A DNA stretch of 64,000 nt, taken from NCBI RefSeq assembly GCF_023923225.1, contig NZ_CP099489.1, forward strand, positions 3,348,001 to 3,412,000, given 5' to 3'. The DNA comes from Ornithinimicrobium faecis. Its GTDB lineage: Bacteria > Actinomycetota > Actinomycetes > Actinomycetales > Dermatophilaceae. This document shows positions 42,496-50,723 of the stretch, piece after piece. The number at the start of each line of letters is the position of its first letter. Positions within the stretch are counted from its first letter, which is position 1. Made by a program: the position numbers and the translations under genes. The notes beneath the pieces were generated by a model, which saw nothing but the letters and a program-made list of their open reading frames with translations, ran no database searches and was not told where the DNA came from.

Positions 42496-43383
42496 ATGAT
42501 CCTGGTTGTTGGAAGTTATGGCGCGGGGATCACTGTCCGCGTGCCTCGGGTCCCCGGCGCCGGCGAGACCATTGGTGGTTCGACCCTGAACATCGGTCAC
42601 GGGGGCAAGAGCTCCAACCAGGCCGTGGCCATCGCCCGGCAGGGTGGCCAGGTCAGCCTGCTCACCGCGCTCGGTGACGATGCCTTCGCTGACTCGGCCC
42701 GCGAGCTGTGGGACCACGAGGGGGTCGAGAGCGGCAGGGTCAAGGCCACCAGAGGATCGACGATGGCCGGTGTCATCGTGGTCGAGCCCAGCGGCGAGAA
42801 CCGCATCGCCATCGCCCCGGGCGTCCTCGACGAGCTCACTCCCGAGGACCTGGACGCGCACCGGGACGCCTTCGCTGCCGCCGACCTCGTGGTGGTCTGC
42901 CTCGAGGTGCCGGTCGCGACCGCGGAGCGAGCCATCATCCTGGCCAAGGAGGGCGGCGCCACCGTGCTCCTGAACCCGGCCCCGGCGACGTCGCTGCGGC
43001 ACGAGGTGATCGCGATGGCCGACTACTTCGTGCCCAACGAGTCCGAGCACGAGTTCTATGTCCGCGAGGGCTACCGCGCGCCAGCGACCCAGGTGGTCGT
43101 CCGGACCCAGGGCGCCGATGGCGTGAGCATCACCACCGGGGACGCGACCGAGACCCTGGCTCCCCTGACCCAGCACTCCGTCGTCGACACCACGGGCGCC
43201 GGCGACACCTTCGTCGGCACGTTCGCGGCCGCCCTGGACGCCGGCGCGGAGCTGCGGGACGCCGCGCAGCGGGCCATCGTCGCCTCCTCCCTCTCCGTGA
43301 CCGTGGCGGAGGTCATCCCATCCATGCCAGGGCGCAGCGCCGTCGATGAAGCCCTGGCCGACTACCTGAACACAACTAACTGA
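42496..43383 (+). CDS. PfkB-family sugar kinase (ribokinase or deoxyribokinase)
   Basis: 295 residues. GHGGKSSNQAVAIARQGG is the first PfkB signature region; DTTGAGDTFVGTFAAAL holds the anion hole and catalytic Asp. Position between a nucleoside hydrolase/transporter and DeoC suggests it phosphorylates ribose or 2-deoxyribose released by the hydrolase. DeoC downstream makes deoxyribokinase activity plausible, but the specificity cannot be read from sequence. Confidence 0.92.
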   Translation: MILVVGSYGAGITVRVPRVPGAGETIGGSTLNIGHGGKSSNQAVAIARQGGQVSLLTALGDDAFADSARELWDHEGVESGRVKATRGSTMAGVIVVEPSGENRIAIAPGVLDELTPEDLDAHRDAFAAADLVVVCLEVPVATAERAIILAKEGGATVLLNPAPATSLRHEVIAMADYFVPNESEHEFYVREGYRAPATQVVVRTQGADGVSITTGDATETLAPLTQHSVVDTTGAGDTFVGTFAAALDAGAELRDAAQRAIVASSLSVTVAEVIPSMPGRSAVDEALADYLNTTN

Positions 43384-43396
43384 AGGAGATCGCACC

Positions 43397-44077
43397 ATGC
43401 AGATCAACAGTCCACAGGACCTCGCACCGTTCATCCAGCACACCCTGATCAAGGCGGGGACCACCCACGAGCAGATCGTGGCCCACGCCGAGGAGGCCGT
43501 CGCCCAGAACTTTGGGGCCGTGATGGTCCCGGCCTCCTGGGTCCCCGAGGTGGCTGCCGTCGTCAAGGGCACCGGAGTCCTGGTGGCCAGCGCACTCGAC
43601 TTCCCCACGGTCGGCGTCATGACCTCGCGTGGGAAGGCGGCCGAGGCGGAGGCCATCGCCAAGGCCGGTGCAGACCAGATCGACATCGGCGTGCAGGTCG
43701 GGTGGCTGAAGTCCGGTCGCGATGACGACTTCCGCAACGACATCGCCGGAGTCGTCGAGGCGTCCGGCCTGCCCGTCAAGGTCATGCTCGAGCTGCCCCT
43801 GCTGAGCGATGACGAGAAGGAGCGCGCCGTCGAGCTGGCCATGGACGCTGGCGCGAAGTGGCTCAAGAATGCCTCCTCCGGTGCGATCGAGACAGCCAAC
43901 CCGGAGTCGGTTCGCTATCTCGTGGAGCGGGTGCGCGAGGGCGTCCTGGTCAAGGCGTCGGGAGCCATCACCGGCTATGACCAGGCAGTAGCCTTGGTCG
44001 AGGCCGGGGCTTCTGCCCTCGGCACCAGTGCTGGTCTGGAGCTCGTGCAGGGCGACACGGCCTCCACCTCCTACTGA
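43397..44077 (+). CDS. deoC: Deoxyribose-phosphate aldolase
   Basis: 226 residues, TIM-barrel class I aldolase. The Schiff-base Lys is seen in VLVKASGAITGYDQAV, and VKVMLELPLL plus KWLKNASSGA match the conserved catalytic strands; the N-terminus FIQHTLIKAGTTHEQIV matches DeoC. Converts deoxyribose-5-phosphate to acetaldehyde and glyceraldehyde-3-phosphate. AAGGAG lies 7-8 nt before the ATG; 13 bp after the kinase. Confidence 0.95.
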   Translation: MQINSPQDLAPFIQHTLIKAGTTHEQIVAHAEEAVAQNFGAVMVPASWVPEVAAVVKGTGVLVASALDFPTVGVMTSRGKAAEAEAIAKAGADQIDIGVQVGWLKSGRDDDFRNDIAGVVEASGLPVKVMLELPLLSDDEKERAVELAMDAGAKWLKNASSGAIETANPESVRYLVERVREGVLVKASGAITGYDQAVALVEAGASALGTSAGLELVQGDTASTSY

Positions 44078-44093
44078 TTCTGAAGGACGCAGC

Positions 44094-44828
44094 GTGGCGG
44101 AGACAGACCCGAACCTGATGCTCCCCATTCACGAGCAGATCTCCGAGGCGCTGCGCTCTCGGATCCGGTCGGGTGAGCTGCCGGTGGGCAGCCGACTGCC
44201 CGCCGAGTCCACCCTGATGGAGGAGTTCAGCGTCGCGCGGGGCACGGTGCGCCGTGCCCTGCGCACGCTGAACGAGCAAGGCATCGTCCAGACCCTGCAG
44301 GGCAAGGGGACCTACGTCCGGTCTGGCCGTCCCGAGCCCTCCATCGCGCAGACCCTCGTCGGGCTCAGCGAGTCCCTGTCCTATTCCGAGAAGAGCCTCA
44401 CCACCACGGTCCTGAGGCAGGACATCGTCCCCGCGAGCGCCTATCCCGAGTTCCCCAGCACCCTCGACCCCGCTGAGCAGCTCCTCTTTCTGGACCGGGT
44501 CCGCTCACTGGATGACATCCCGGTCGCGCGGCTGAAGAACTGGGTGCGCCTGAGCCTGGCTCCGGGCATCGACGGCACCGACTTTGAGACCACTGCCCTC
44601 TTCACCGCCCTGGATCGTCGGGCGACCGGTCACCTGTCGTCGGGCCGGCGCACCTTCGAGGCCGTGCTCGCCGACGGAGACATCGCCAACACCCTGCGCA
44701 TCTCCACGAGCGTTCCGCTGCTCTTCCTCAAGCAGGTGACCTACCTGGACGACGGCGCTGTCGTCGAGTGCTCCGACGTGTGGATGGACTCCCAGCACGT
44801 CACCGTCGCGATGAACCTGATCAGATAG
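44094..44828 (+). CDS. GntR/UTRA-family repressor of nucleoside operon
   Basis: 244 residues from a GTG with GAAGGA upstream. The wHTH (SEALRSRIRSGELPVGSRLPAESTLMEEFSVARGTVRRALRTLNEQGIV) is a clean GntR domain; the rest is a UTRA effector domain (RVRSLDDIPVARLKNWVRL, LFLKQVTYLDDGAVVE). It is the last gene of the operon, 16 bp after deoC, and should bind the palindrome at 39986-39997, released by a sugar phosphate or nucleoside. Confidence 0.93.
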   Translation: MAETDPNLMLPIHEQISEALRSRIRSGELPVGSRLPAESTLMEEFSVARGTVRRALRTLNEQGIVQTLQGKGTYVRSGRPEPSIAQTLVGLSESLSYSEKSLTTTVLRQDIVPASAYPEFPSTLDPAEQLLFLDRVRSLDDIPVARLKNWVRLSLAPGIDGTDFETTALFTALDRRATGHLSSGRRTFEAVLADGDIANTLRISTSVPLLFLKQVTYLDDGAVVECSDVWMDSQHVTVAMNLIR

Positions 44829-44918
44829 ACCTACCGGCTCTGCGGGCCGCTGACCCCCCATCCTTCCGTATGCCGATTGGCTGGGTCGAGCGTCTCAGGA
44901 GCCTTATCCGGTGGGGAC

Positions 44919-45731
44919 TCAGGAGCCTTCGCCGGCGGGCACCCAGGCAGGGGTGCGCTTCTCGCGGAAGGCCGACAGCCCCTCGCGAGCCTCGTTGACC
45001 TGGCGGCCATCGCTGTGCTCCTGCACGAGGTCGGCGAACTCGGCGTCCCCGGTCGCGGACCACGAGAGGTCTCGGGCGAGCCGCTTGGTGATCGCCACCG
45101 CTCCCGGGCCACAGGACAGGATCGCCTCGACGATCTCGGCACCGCGGGCCGGCACGTCATCGCGGGCCACCGCCTCGTGCACGAGCCCGATGCGCTGCGC
45201 CTCGGCGGCGTCGAACCGCTCCCCCGTGAGGGCATAGCGCCGCACCTGTCGCGGCCCGATCGCGTCCGCGAGCTGCGGCAGGATCACCGAGGCGTGCAGG
45301 CCCCACTTCACCTCGGCGATGGAAAAGACCGAGTCCTCGCCGCAGATCACGACGTCCGCTCCAGCGAGGATCCCGGTCCCGCCGCCGAAGCAGGCGCCCT
45401 GGACGAGGACGACCACGGGGACGTCCAGCTCGGTGAGGCGGCGCACCGCACTGCCGGTCAGCTCCGAGGCGGCATAGTTCTCATCCGCGCTGCCCTGTTG
45501 GACCTGCGCGAGCCAGCGCAGGTCGGCGCCGGCCTGGAAGTGCTTGCCCTCCCCGCGGATCACCACGCAGCGGACGGGCGCGTCCGTGCGCTGCGAGGCA
45601 AGTGCCGCGTCAATCGCGCCGTGCAGCCCGCGCAGCATCGCGTCGTTGTAGGCGTTGTTCACCTCCGGGCGATTCAGCGTGACCGTGGCCACGCCCCTGC
45701 CGTCGACCTCTACAAGCACTTCGTTGGCCAT
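44919..45731 (-). CDS. Enoyl-CoA hydratase/isomerase-family protein
   Basis: 270 residues, crotonase fold. Oxyanion-hole segments GKHFQAGADLRWL and GACFGGGTGILAGADVVI are present, and EVKWGLHASVILPQLADAIG covers the active-site region where the catalytic Glu of hydratases often sits. The double Gly-rich pattern resembles LiuC/AtuE-like hydratases (inference). No fatty acid genes lie nearby. Start at the ATG 45731; TTG at 45737 rejected. Confidence 0.88.
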   Translation of the reverse strand: MANEVLVEVDGRGVATVTLNRPEVNNAYNDAMLRGLHGAIDAALASQRTDAPVRCVVIRGEGKHFQAGADLRWLAQVQQGSADENYAASELTGSAVRRLTELDVPVVVLVQGACFGGGTGILAGADVVICGEDSVFSIAEVKWGLHASVILPQLADAIGPRQVRRYALTGERFDAAEAQRIGLVHEAVARDDVPARGAEIVEAILSCGPGAVAITKRLARDLSWSATGDAEFADLVQEHSDGRQVNEAREGLSAFREKRTPAWVPAGEGS

Positions 45732-45749
45732 TGCCAAGTCTCCTGTGTG

Positions 45750-45872
45750 TCGGTTCTGCTGGGTCAGATCTGCTGGGTCGGTTCCACTGGGTCAGTTCGC
45801 TGTGCCGGTTTGTTGGGCAGTTTGCTGCTTCGGTTCGTTGTGTTAGTTCCGCTGTGTCAGTCGTCGCTGGCA
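45750..45872. repeat. Degenerate 13-14-bp tandem repeats upstream of enoyl-CoA hydratase
   Basis: About nine tandem units close to TCRGTTCYGCTGGG run through the spacer between the hydratase start and the HNH gene. They are imperfect (13-14 bp each). The rest of the 45732-46063 gap has no gene but does hold the promoter and LexA-like box of the HNH gene. Confidence 0.6.
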
Positions 45873-45993
45873 CTCTAGGCCGTAGCCCGTCGTCCATCGC
45901 GCCCACCCAACCCACGTCGCCCTCAACGGTGGTCCGTCAAACGGTCGATCCTCTGCCCGCTCCGACGACACGACACGGAAACCCTTCCCATCT

Positions 45994-46009
45994 TCGAACA
46001 TGTGTGCTA
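45994..46009 (+). promoter_or_regulatory. LexA-like (SOS) box before HNH gene
   Basis: TCGAAC-ATGT-GTGCTA matches the mycobacterial/actinobacterial SOS consensus TCGAACnnnnGTTCGA in 10 of 12 fixed positions, first half perfect, overlapping a TAGTCT -10-like box. 13E12/DUF222-HNH genes in related bacteria are known SOS members, so DNA-damage control is plausible. Confidence 0.55.
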
Positions 46010-46063
46010 GTCTGATTTCATCAGGGACAGCGCAAGGGGTGCGCGACTTGGGGAGGAGGGGCC

Positions 46064-47395
46064 ATGGAGGCCACGGACATCGCCCAGTTCACTGCGGCGC
46101 TCGCGACGACCGACCTAGAGCGCCTTGAGCACGTCTCCCCCGCCGCCCTGTGCGAGTTCATCACCGCCCTCGAGCTGGCTAAGAACGCCGCCGCGGCAGC
46201 CCAGGCGCGAGCCACCGTCGTCGCCGGTGACGCGATGCGTGAGCAGGCCATCGCTGACGGCGCAGCCCCGGAGCGCGCAGACAAGGGGATCCCGCAGCAG
46301 TTGGGCCTGGCGCGGCGTGAGTCGCCGGTCGCTGGGTCGCGTCACCTGGGCTTCGCCCGGGCAGTGGTCCGCGAGATGCCATGCACGCATGCGGCGATGA
46401 CCGAGGGCCTGCTGGCCGAGTGGACTGCGACGCTTCTCGTGCGCGAGACGTCCTGTTTGAGCCGCGAGCACCGCGCGATCGTCGACGCCCGACTCGCCGA
46501 TCGCTTCCGCACCGACTCAGCCAAGAAGCTCGTGGCCATGGCAAGCGCCCTGGCTTACGAGCTCGACCCTTATGCCTTCGTCAACCGCGGCCGCAAGGCC
46601 AAGGAGGACCGCCGCGTCGGCATCCGTCCTGCACCGGAGGTCATGGCCAACGTGACCGGCTTCCTGCCTGTTGCTCAGGGCGTGGCCTGCTACAAGGCGC
46701 TTGACGAGTCGGCCCGGTCGCTGAAGTCCGCCGGTGACGAGCGCACGCTCGACCAGCTCCGCGCAGACCTGTTCATCGAGCGCCTCACCGGCAAGTCTGC
46801 CGCCGTCGACGTCAACATCGAGGTGGGCGTGGTGATGACAGACACCGCTCTCCTGGGCCTGGACGAGACGGCAGCACGACTCGAGCACTTTGGGCCTCTT
46901 CCCGCCGCCCTGGCTCGCGATCTCCTGCGCGCCTCGGACGGTGACCTCGGCGACGCCGAGGCCACGGTCTGGCTTCGCCGACTGTATGCCGATCCCGTCA
47001 CCGGAGTGCTGACAGACCAGGATGGTCGCCGGCGACTCTTCACCGGGGCACTGCGCAGGTTCCTCGTCGCCCGCGACCAGGTGTGCCGCACCCCGTGGTG
47101 CGACGCACCGGTGCGCCATGTTGATCACATCCTTCCGTTTGCACGAGGTGGTGAGACCACCGAGGACAACGGCGATGGCCTGTGCGAGGCCTGCAACTAC
47201 GACAAGGAAGCTCCTGGTTGGCGCCATGAGGTGATCGACACCGACGACGGTGCTCACGTCGTCCGCGTGACGACTCCGACCGGGCACATCTATGACTCTC
47301 ACGCCCCACCCGTGCTGCCCACGCTGGGACTCCGTCTCGCGCGACCGCCGAGTCAGGATGCCGCCCGAGAACAAGCCGACCTGCTCACTGCCTGA
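46064..47395 (+). CDS. DUF222/HNH endonuclease (13E12-type)
   Basis: 443 residues. A helical DUF222 part (residues about 1-330) leads to an HNH domain at 340-400 with CRTPWCDAPVRHVDHILPFARGG, NGDGLCEACN and the final H. RBS GGAGGAGGGGCC lies immediately upstream. It is intact, unlike the relative at 11407-12897, and the first HNH motif is HVDH-type, so they are distant copies. Possible LexA control from the box 55 bp upstream. Biological role unknown. Confidence 0.9.
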   Translation: MEATDIAQFTAALATTDLERLEHVSPAALCEFITALELAKNAAAAAQARATVVAGDAMREQAIADGAAPERADKGIPQQLGLARRESPVAGSRHLGFARAVVREMPCTHAAMTEGLLAEWTATLLVRETSCLSREHRAIVDARLADRFRTDSAKKLVAMASALAYELDPYAFVNRGRKAKEDRRVGIRPAPEVMANVTGFLPVAQGVACYKALDESARSLKSAGDERTLDQLRADLFIERLTGKSAAVDVNIEVGVVMTDTALLGLDETAARLEHFGPLPAALARDLLRASDGDLGDAEATVWLRRLYADPVTGVLTDQDGRRRLFTGALRRFLVARDQVCRTPWCDAPVRHVDHILPFARGGETTEDNGDGLCEACNYDKEAPGWRHEVIDTDDGAHVVRVTTPTGHIYDSHAPPVLPTLGLRLARPPSQDAAREQADLLTA

Positions 47396-47407
47396 CTCAG
47401 TCCTGCT

Positions 47408-47466
47408 CGGCGCCTCGGCGCCTCGGCGCCTCGGCGAGTCCGCGAGTCCGCGAGTCCGCGAGTCCG
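47408..47466. repeat. Two 8-bp tandem repeats between convergent genes
   Basis: CGGCGCCT occurs three times in a row (47408-47431), then CGAGTCCG four times (47435-47466). They lie between the HNH stop and the true end of the oxidoreductase pseudogene. Copy-number change here would not alter either protein. Confidence 0.9.
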
Positions 47467-47467
47467 C

Positions 47468-48420
47468 TCAGCGTGGGACCACGACCACCTTGCCGAGAGC
47501 CTGCCCCTCGCCGACTCGGGCCAGAGCCTCAGCAACCTCATCGAGGCCGAACGTGCGGTCAACGTGGATCTGCACCTCGCCGGCCACGGCGCGCTGGGAG
47601 AGCGACTCAAATGGTCCGGCCCCTGCTGCACGGGGAGCACGCCGATGCGACGTCCGGTCCCTCGACCGACCAGGGCACCGAGCGTGACAACCCGCAGCAG
47701 CGTTGGCACCGTCCCGCCCACGCAGAGATAGCGACCACCCGGGAGCAGCGCCCTCCGATAGGCGAGGACAGAGCGGTGGGCCACCAGGTCGAGAATGTGG
47801 TCGAACGGTGGGAGGCGGGTGAAGTCCTCACACTGGTAGTCGACCACCTCGTCCGCCCCCAGGCCGCGCATGAAGTCGAGTTTGCTTCCGTTGTCGACTC
47901 CGGTCACGTGCGCCCCTGCCCGCTTGGCGAGCTGGATGGCGAACGACCCGCTGCCACCGCCGCCACCGTTGATGAGCACCCGCTGACCCGCCTGCATCCC
48001 CGCGGTGCCCTGCAGGGCGATGGCCCCCGCCTGCGGGATGGCGGACGCCTCCACGAAACTCAACCGCTCGGGCTTGTGCGCCAGCACCTTCGCCGGGGCC
48101 AGCGCGAACTCGGCGAAGCCACCCTTGAGCCGCAGATTGTCGCCATAGACCTCGTCGCCGACCTCGAAGGCGGTGACGCCCGCACCGACCGCAGCCACAC
48201 GTCCCGCGATGTCCGACCCGAGCGTCTGTCGGGCGGGTGAGCGCAGTCCGCCGATCCGTGAATACAGCGGTCGGCCGCGCAGGCACTCCCAGTCGGAGAG
48301 GTTGATCGAGGTGGCGACCACCTCGATGAGCACCAGGCCGGGACCAGGCTCGGGCACGGGAACCTGCTCGATCCGCAGCACGCCGGGCGGGCCATAGCGC
48401 TCATACACAACGGCCCTCAT
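47468..48420 (-). pseudogene. NAD(P)H quinone oxidoreductase/zinc-less alcohol dehydrogenase, frameshifted
   Basis: The first 272 or so residues are a normal MDR-family oxidoreductase (RAVVYERYGPPGVLRIEQVPVPEP, NAD(P)-binding GGGGGSGSFAIQLAKRAG). Near 47606-47613, in CATTTGAG on the minus strand, one base is missing after GPDH; restoring one T gives GPDHFESLSQRAVAGEVQIH and an ending VGEGQALGKVVVVPR with a stop at 47468-47470, exactly the family terminus. Without correction the frame runs on in basic nonsense to 47353. The change may be a real mutation or a sequencing error. The unrepaired protein would lose about 65 residues. Confidence 0.85.
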
Positions 48421-48423
48421 CGG

Positions 48424-48849
48424 TCAGGGCGCCTGGCGCAGATAGTCCTCCAGGTGATCCCGCTCGGCAGCCAGAGCCTCGAGACGTGCCTTGACCACGT
48501 CTCCGATCGACACGATGCCTTTCAGCACTCCGTCCTCGACAACGGGCAGGTGCCGCAGACGGCGCTCCGTCATGATGAGAGCGAGCTGATCCAACTCGTC
48601 CTGCACCGTGACGACATGGACATCAGCGGTCATGATCTCGGACAGTGTGCTCGACTGATCCCGGCCGGAGCGCAGGTGGTGCACGATGTCGCGCTCGGAG
48701 ACGATCCCGACGACCCGGTCGTCGTCGACCACGACGACGGCACCGATCTTGTGGTCATCGAGGCTTTCCACGAGTTGAGCGACGGTCGCAGCGGACGGCA
48801 GGGTGACAACGGAACTGCCCTTTTTCCTGAGAATGTCGGCGACGCGCAT
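48424..48849 (-). CDS. CBS-domain pair protein
   Basis: 141 residues from the ATG 48849 (the longer ORF to 48891 lacks homology). Two CBS motifs: RVADILRKKGSSVVTLPSAATV to GIVSERDIVHHLRSG, and SEIMTADVHVVTVQDELDQL to KGIVSIGDVVKARLEAL. CBS pairs bind adenosine nucleotides and regulate partner enzymes; stand-alone members are common in actinobacteria. It precedes the oxidoreductase gene start by 4 bp in the same orientation (stop at 48424, start of the neighbour 48420), suggesting an operon with CBS first. Confidence 0.9.
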   Translation of the reverse strand: MRVADILRKKGSSVVTLPSAATVAQLVESLDDHKIGAVVVVDDDRVVGIVSERDIVHHLRSGRDQSSTLSEIMTADVHVVTVQDELDQLALIMTERRLRHLPVVEDGVLKGIVSIGDVVKARLEALAAERDHLEDYLRQAP

Positions 48850-49004
48850 ACCCGACGCTAGCACCGATGGCCGCCCGGCACAGCCCTGCACTCGCCTGGC
48901 TGTTTGGCAGCGTGGTCAGAACGTGGTGATCGGCCCATCCAACCGCGAACACCGGCGTTGGTTCTCTCGACCGCGCCCGCACACAGACCCCGTGGCGTCG
49001 GTGA

Positions 49005-49366
49005 TCACGGGTCCAAACCTTGGTGAGGACTACCACTCTCACGTTGGGCCACCTGCGCCGACAGGCGATCGACCGCCTCGCGCAGTGGCTTCAAGTCCTT
49101 GTCGATGACCGCTTGGACAACCGATGGGTTGGTGGCGAAGTAGTGGTGAAATCACGCATGCCAGCGATGTCGCGCCACTTGATCCCAGGCTCTGTCGCCG
49201 TGATCTCGTTGCTGAGCACCTTGACAGCTTCGCCAATCTCCAGCAGCCGCATGGCCACCGCATCCATCACGAGCTCGAGCGAGATCGGTCCGTGCTGGAG
49301 ATGGGAATGGATCGACGTGATGGCGGCGGCGATGTCATCGAGGAGGTCGGCGTCAGAGCGGCTCGT
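49005..49366 (-). pseudogene. HEPN-family toxin (HepT-like), disrupted
   Basis: The minus strand from 49366 encodes SRSDADLLDDIAAAITSIHS, GPISLELVMDAVAMRLLEIGEAVKVLS and GIKWRDIAGMRD, a clear HEPN ribonuclease, but the start codon position reads ACG where ATG is expected (overlapping the antitoxin end as CCCTATGAGCC-type). A second lesion right after RD shifts frame: the catalytic R-x4-H-x-Y motif continues as HHYFATNPSVVQAVIDKDL in another frame. The uninterrupted frame stops at 49091; the shifted one at 49005. The toxin cannot be made. Partner: nucleotidyltransferase 49267-49692. Confidence 0.75.
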
Positions 49367-49692
49367 AGGGGAATAAGGTCCTTCGCCGCCCTGGTGCGGA
49401 CCCGCTCTTTGAGCCCATCCCGCGGGACAAGGTCGACCGGGACACCGAGCAGGTCCTCAAGCTCGTGCTGAATGCCGATGATGTCAATGATGCTGGTCCC
49501 TGGCGGGAAGTCGACAAGGATGTCGACATCGCTTCCCTCATGGTCGTCCCCTCTGGCCGCACTGCCAAAGACTTCAGGGTTCAGGATTCCATGACGGCGC
49601 AGCACCTCGCCCACCTCACCCCGGTGGGCAGCCACAAGCCGTCCGCTAGGGCCGCTGAGTGGCCCGCGTCCAGGGGCCGCGATCTCGGTCAT
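49267..49692 (-). CDS. MNT-type nucleotidyltransferase antitoxin (MntA-like), 3' frameshift
   Basis: In MNT-HEPN modules this protein modifies the HEPN RNase by adding AMP. The ATG at 49692 starts MTEIAAPGRG; the catalytic site VFGSAARGDDHEGSDVDILVDF (GSx10DxD) is intact. Homology ends at RAAKDLIPL; an extra C and the lost ATG then push the frame past the expected stop (about 49352), adding about 28 foreign residues to 49267. The active site survives, so it may still function, but the partner is dead. It overlaps the HEPN remnant. Confidence 0.7.
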   Translation of the reverse strand: MTEIAAPGRGPLSGPSGRLVAAHRGEVGEVLRRHGILNPEVFGSAARGDDHEGSDVDILVDFPPGTSIIDIIGIQHELEDLLGVPVDLVPRDGLKERVRTRAAKDLIPLRAALTPTSSMTSPPPSRRSIPISSTDRSRSSS

Positions 49693-49908
49693 GAGTTCAT
49701 CGTATCGACGTGACTGACACTTTCGCCGGGTGGCAACACAGATGCACGCCCGATCGCCCTCACCTGGTTCATGCGCCATCCGGCCTGACGCCTTCATGCT
49801 GTCGAGCACCACCGACCTCGAATGAGACGCTGAGCCCATAGGCCCACTCCTCGACAAGGACAGGAACCCGCAGATGAGTTCTTGGTTGCTGCCCATCCAG
49901 CAGGCCAC

Positions 49909-50676
49909 GTGAAACCCGCGCTCGTGCCGATCCCTGCCGGGTCGGTCACCCTGTCGGACCGTCGCACCTCCCGTCGGTGGGATGTGTCGGTGGCAGCGTT
50001 CGAGATCGGCGTGCACCCGGTGACCCGGCAGGAGTATGCCGAGGGGCTCGGCGAGCAGGCCCCTCCCGGAGCCGGATGGTTGGCTGCGAACGAGCGGCCA
50101 GTCCCCGACGGGCTGGTCCCCGCCACCGACATTTCATGGTTCGATGCCGTCGCGCACTGCAACCGGCTGTCCGCGAGCGCCGGCCTCACCCCCGCCTACG
50201 AGATCAGGTCGGGTCCGACCGACGTCCGTTCGCTCGACAACGGGTCCGCGCCGAGTGTGACCAGCTCTGCGCCGAGTGTGCCTGAGCCAGAGGTGGTCTG
50301 GGACCGCGCGGCCGATGGCTATCGCCTCCCCACCGAGGCCGAGTGGGAGCACGCGTGTCGGGCAGGCACCACCGGCCCGCGCTATGGCGACCTCGACACG
50401 ATCGCGTGGTTCCGTGACAACTCCGACGAACGGCCGCACGAGGTTGGACTCAAGGCCCCCAACGCCTTCGGGCTGCACGACACGCTCGGCAACGTCTGGG
50501 AGTGGTGCTGGGACGTCTACGACGCGGAGGCCTACGGCAGTTATCGGGTCCTGCGCGGTGGTGGCTGGTTCGACGAGCACTGGAGCTGCCGGGCCTCAGT
50601 GCGCCGCCGCAGCCACCCGACACTGCGCCTCGATGACGTCGGCCTCCGAGTCGCCCGTGGCCGACGCGGAGCGTAA
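49909..50676 (+). CDS. SUMF1/EgtB/PvdO-domain protein
   Basis: 255 residues from a GTG at 49909. Family marks: VPIPAGSVTLSD, PVTRQEYAEGL, DGYRLPTEAEWEHACRAG, FGLHDTLGNVWEWCWDVYD and YRVLRGGGWFDEHWSCRASVRRRS. The fold is shared with formylglycine-generating enzymes and EgtB-like sulfoxide synthases, but the FGE catalytic cysteine pair could not be placed. It probably modifies or binds a protein or thiol; no sulfatase is adjacent. Stand-alone. Confidence 0.83.
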   Translation: MKPALVPIPAGSVTLSDRRTSRRWDVSVAAFEIGVHPVTRQEYAEGLGEQAPPGAGWLAANERPVPDGLVPATDISWFDAVAHCNRLSASAGLTPAYEIRSGPTDVRSLDNGSAPSVTSSAPSVPEPEVVWDRAADGYRLPTEAEWEHACRAGTTGPRYGDLDTIAWFRDNSDERPHEVGLKAPNAFGLHDTLGNVWEWCWDVYDAEAYGSYRVLRGGGWFDEHWSCRASVRRRSHPTLRLDDVGLRVARGRRGA

Positions 50677-50723
50677 ACACGGATGGGTCCGAGAGCGACC
50701 AAAGAGTTGCCATCACCGCAGTT

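Noticed and set aside
41440..43899. 819-codon minus-strand frame opposite nucleoside genes
   Set aside because: Shadow of the plus-strand operon, which has full enzyme motifs; composition low-complexity.
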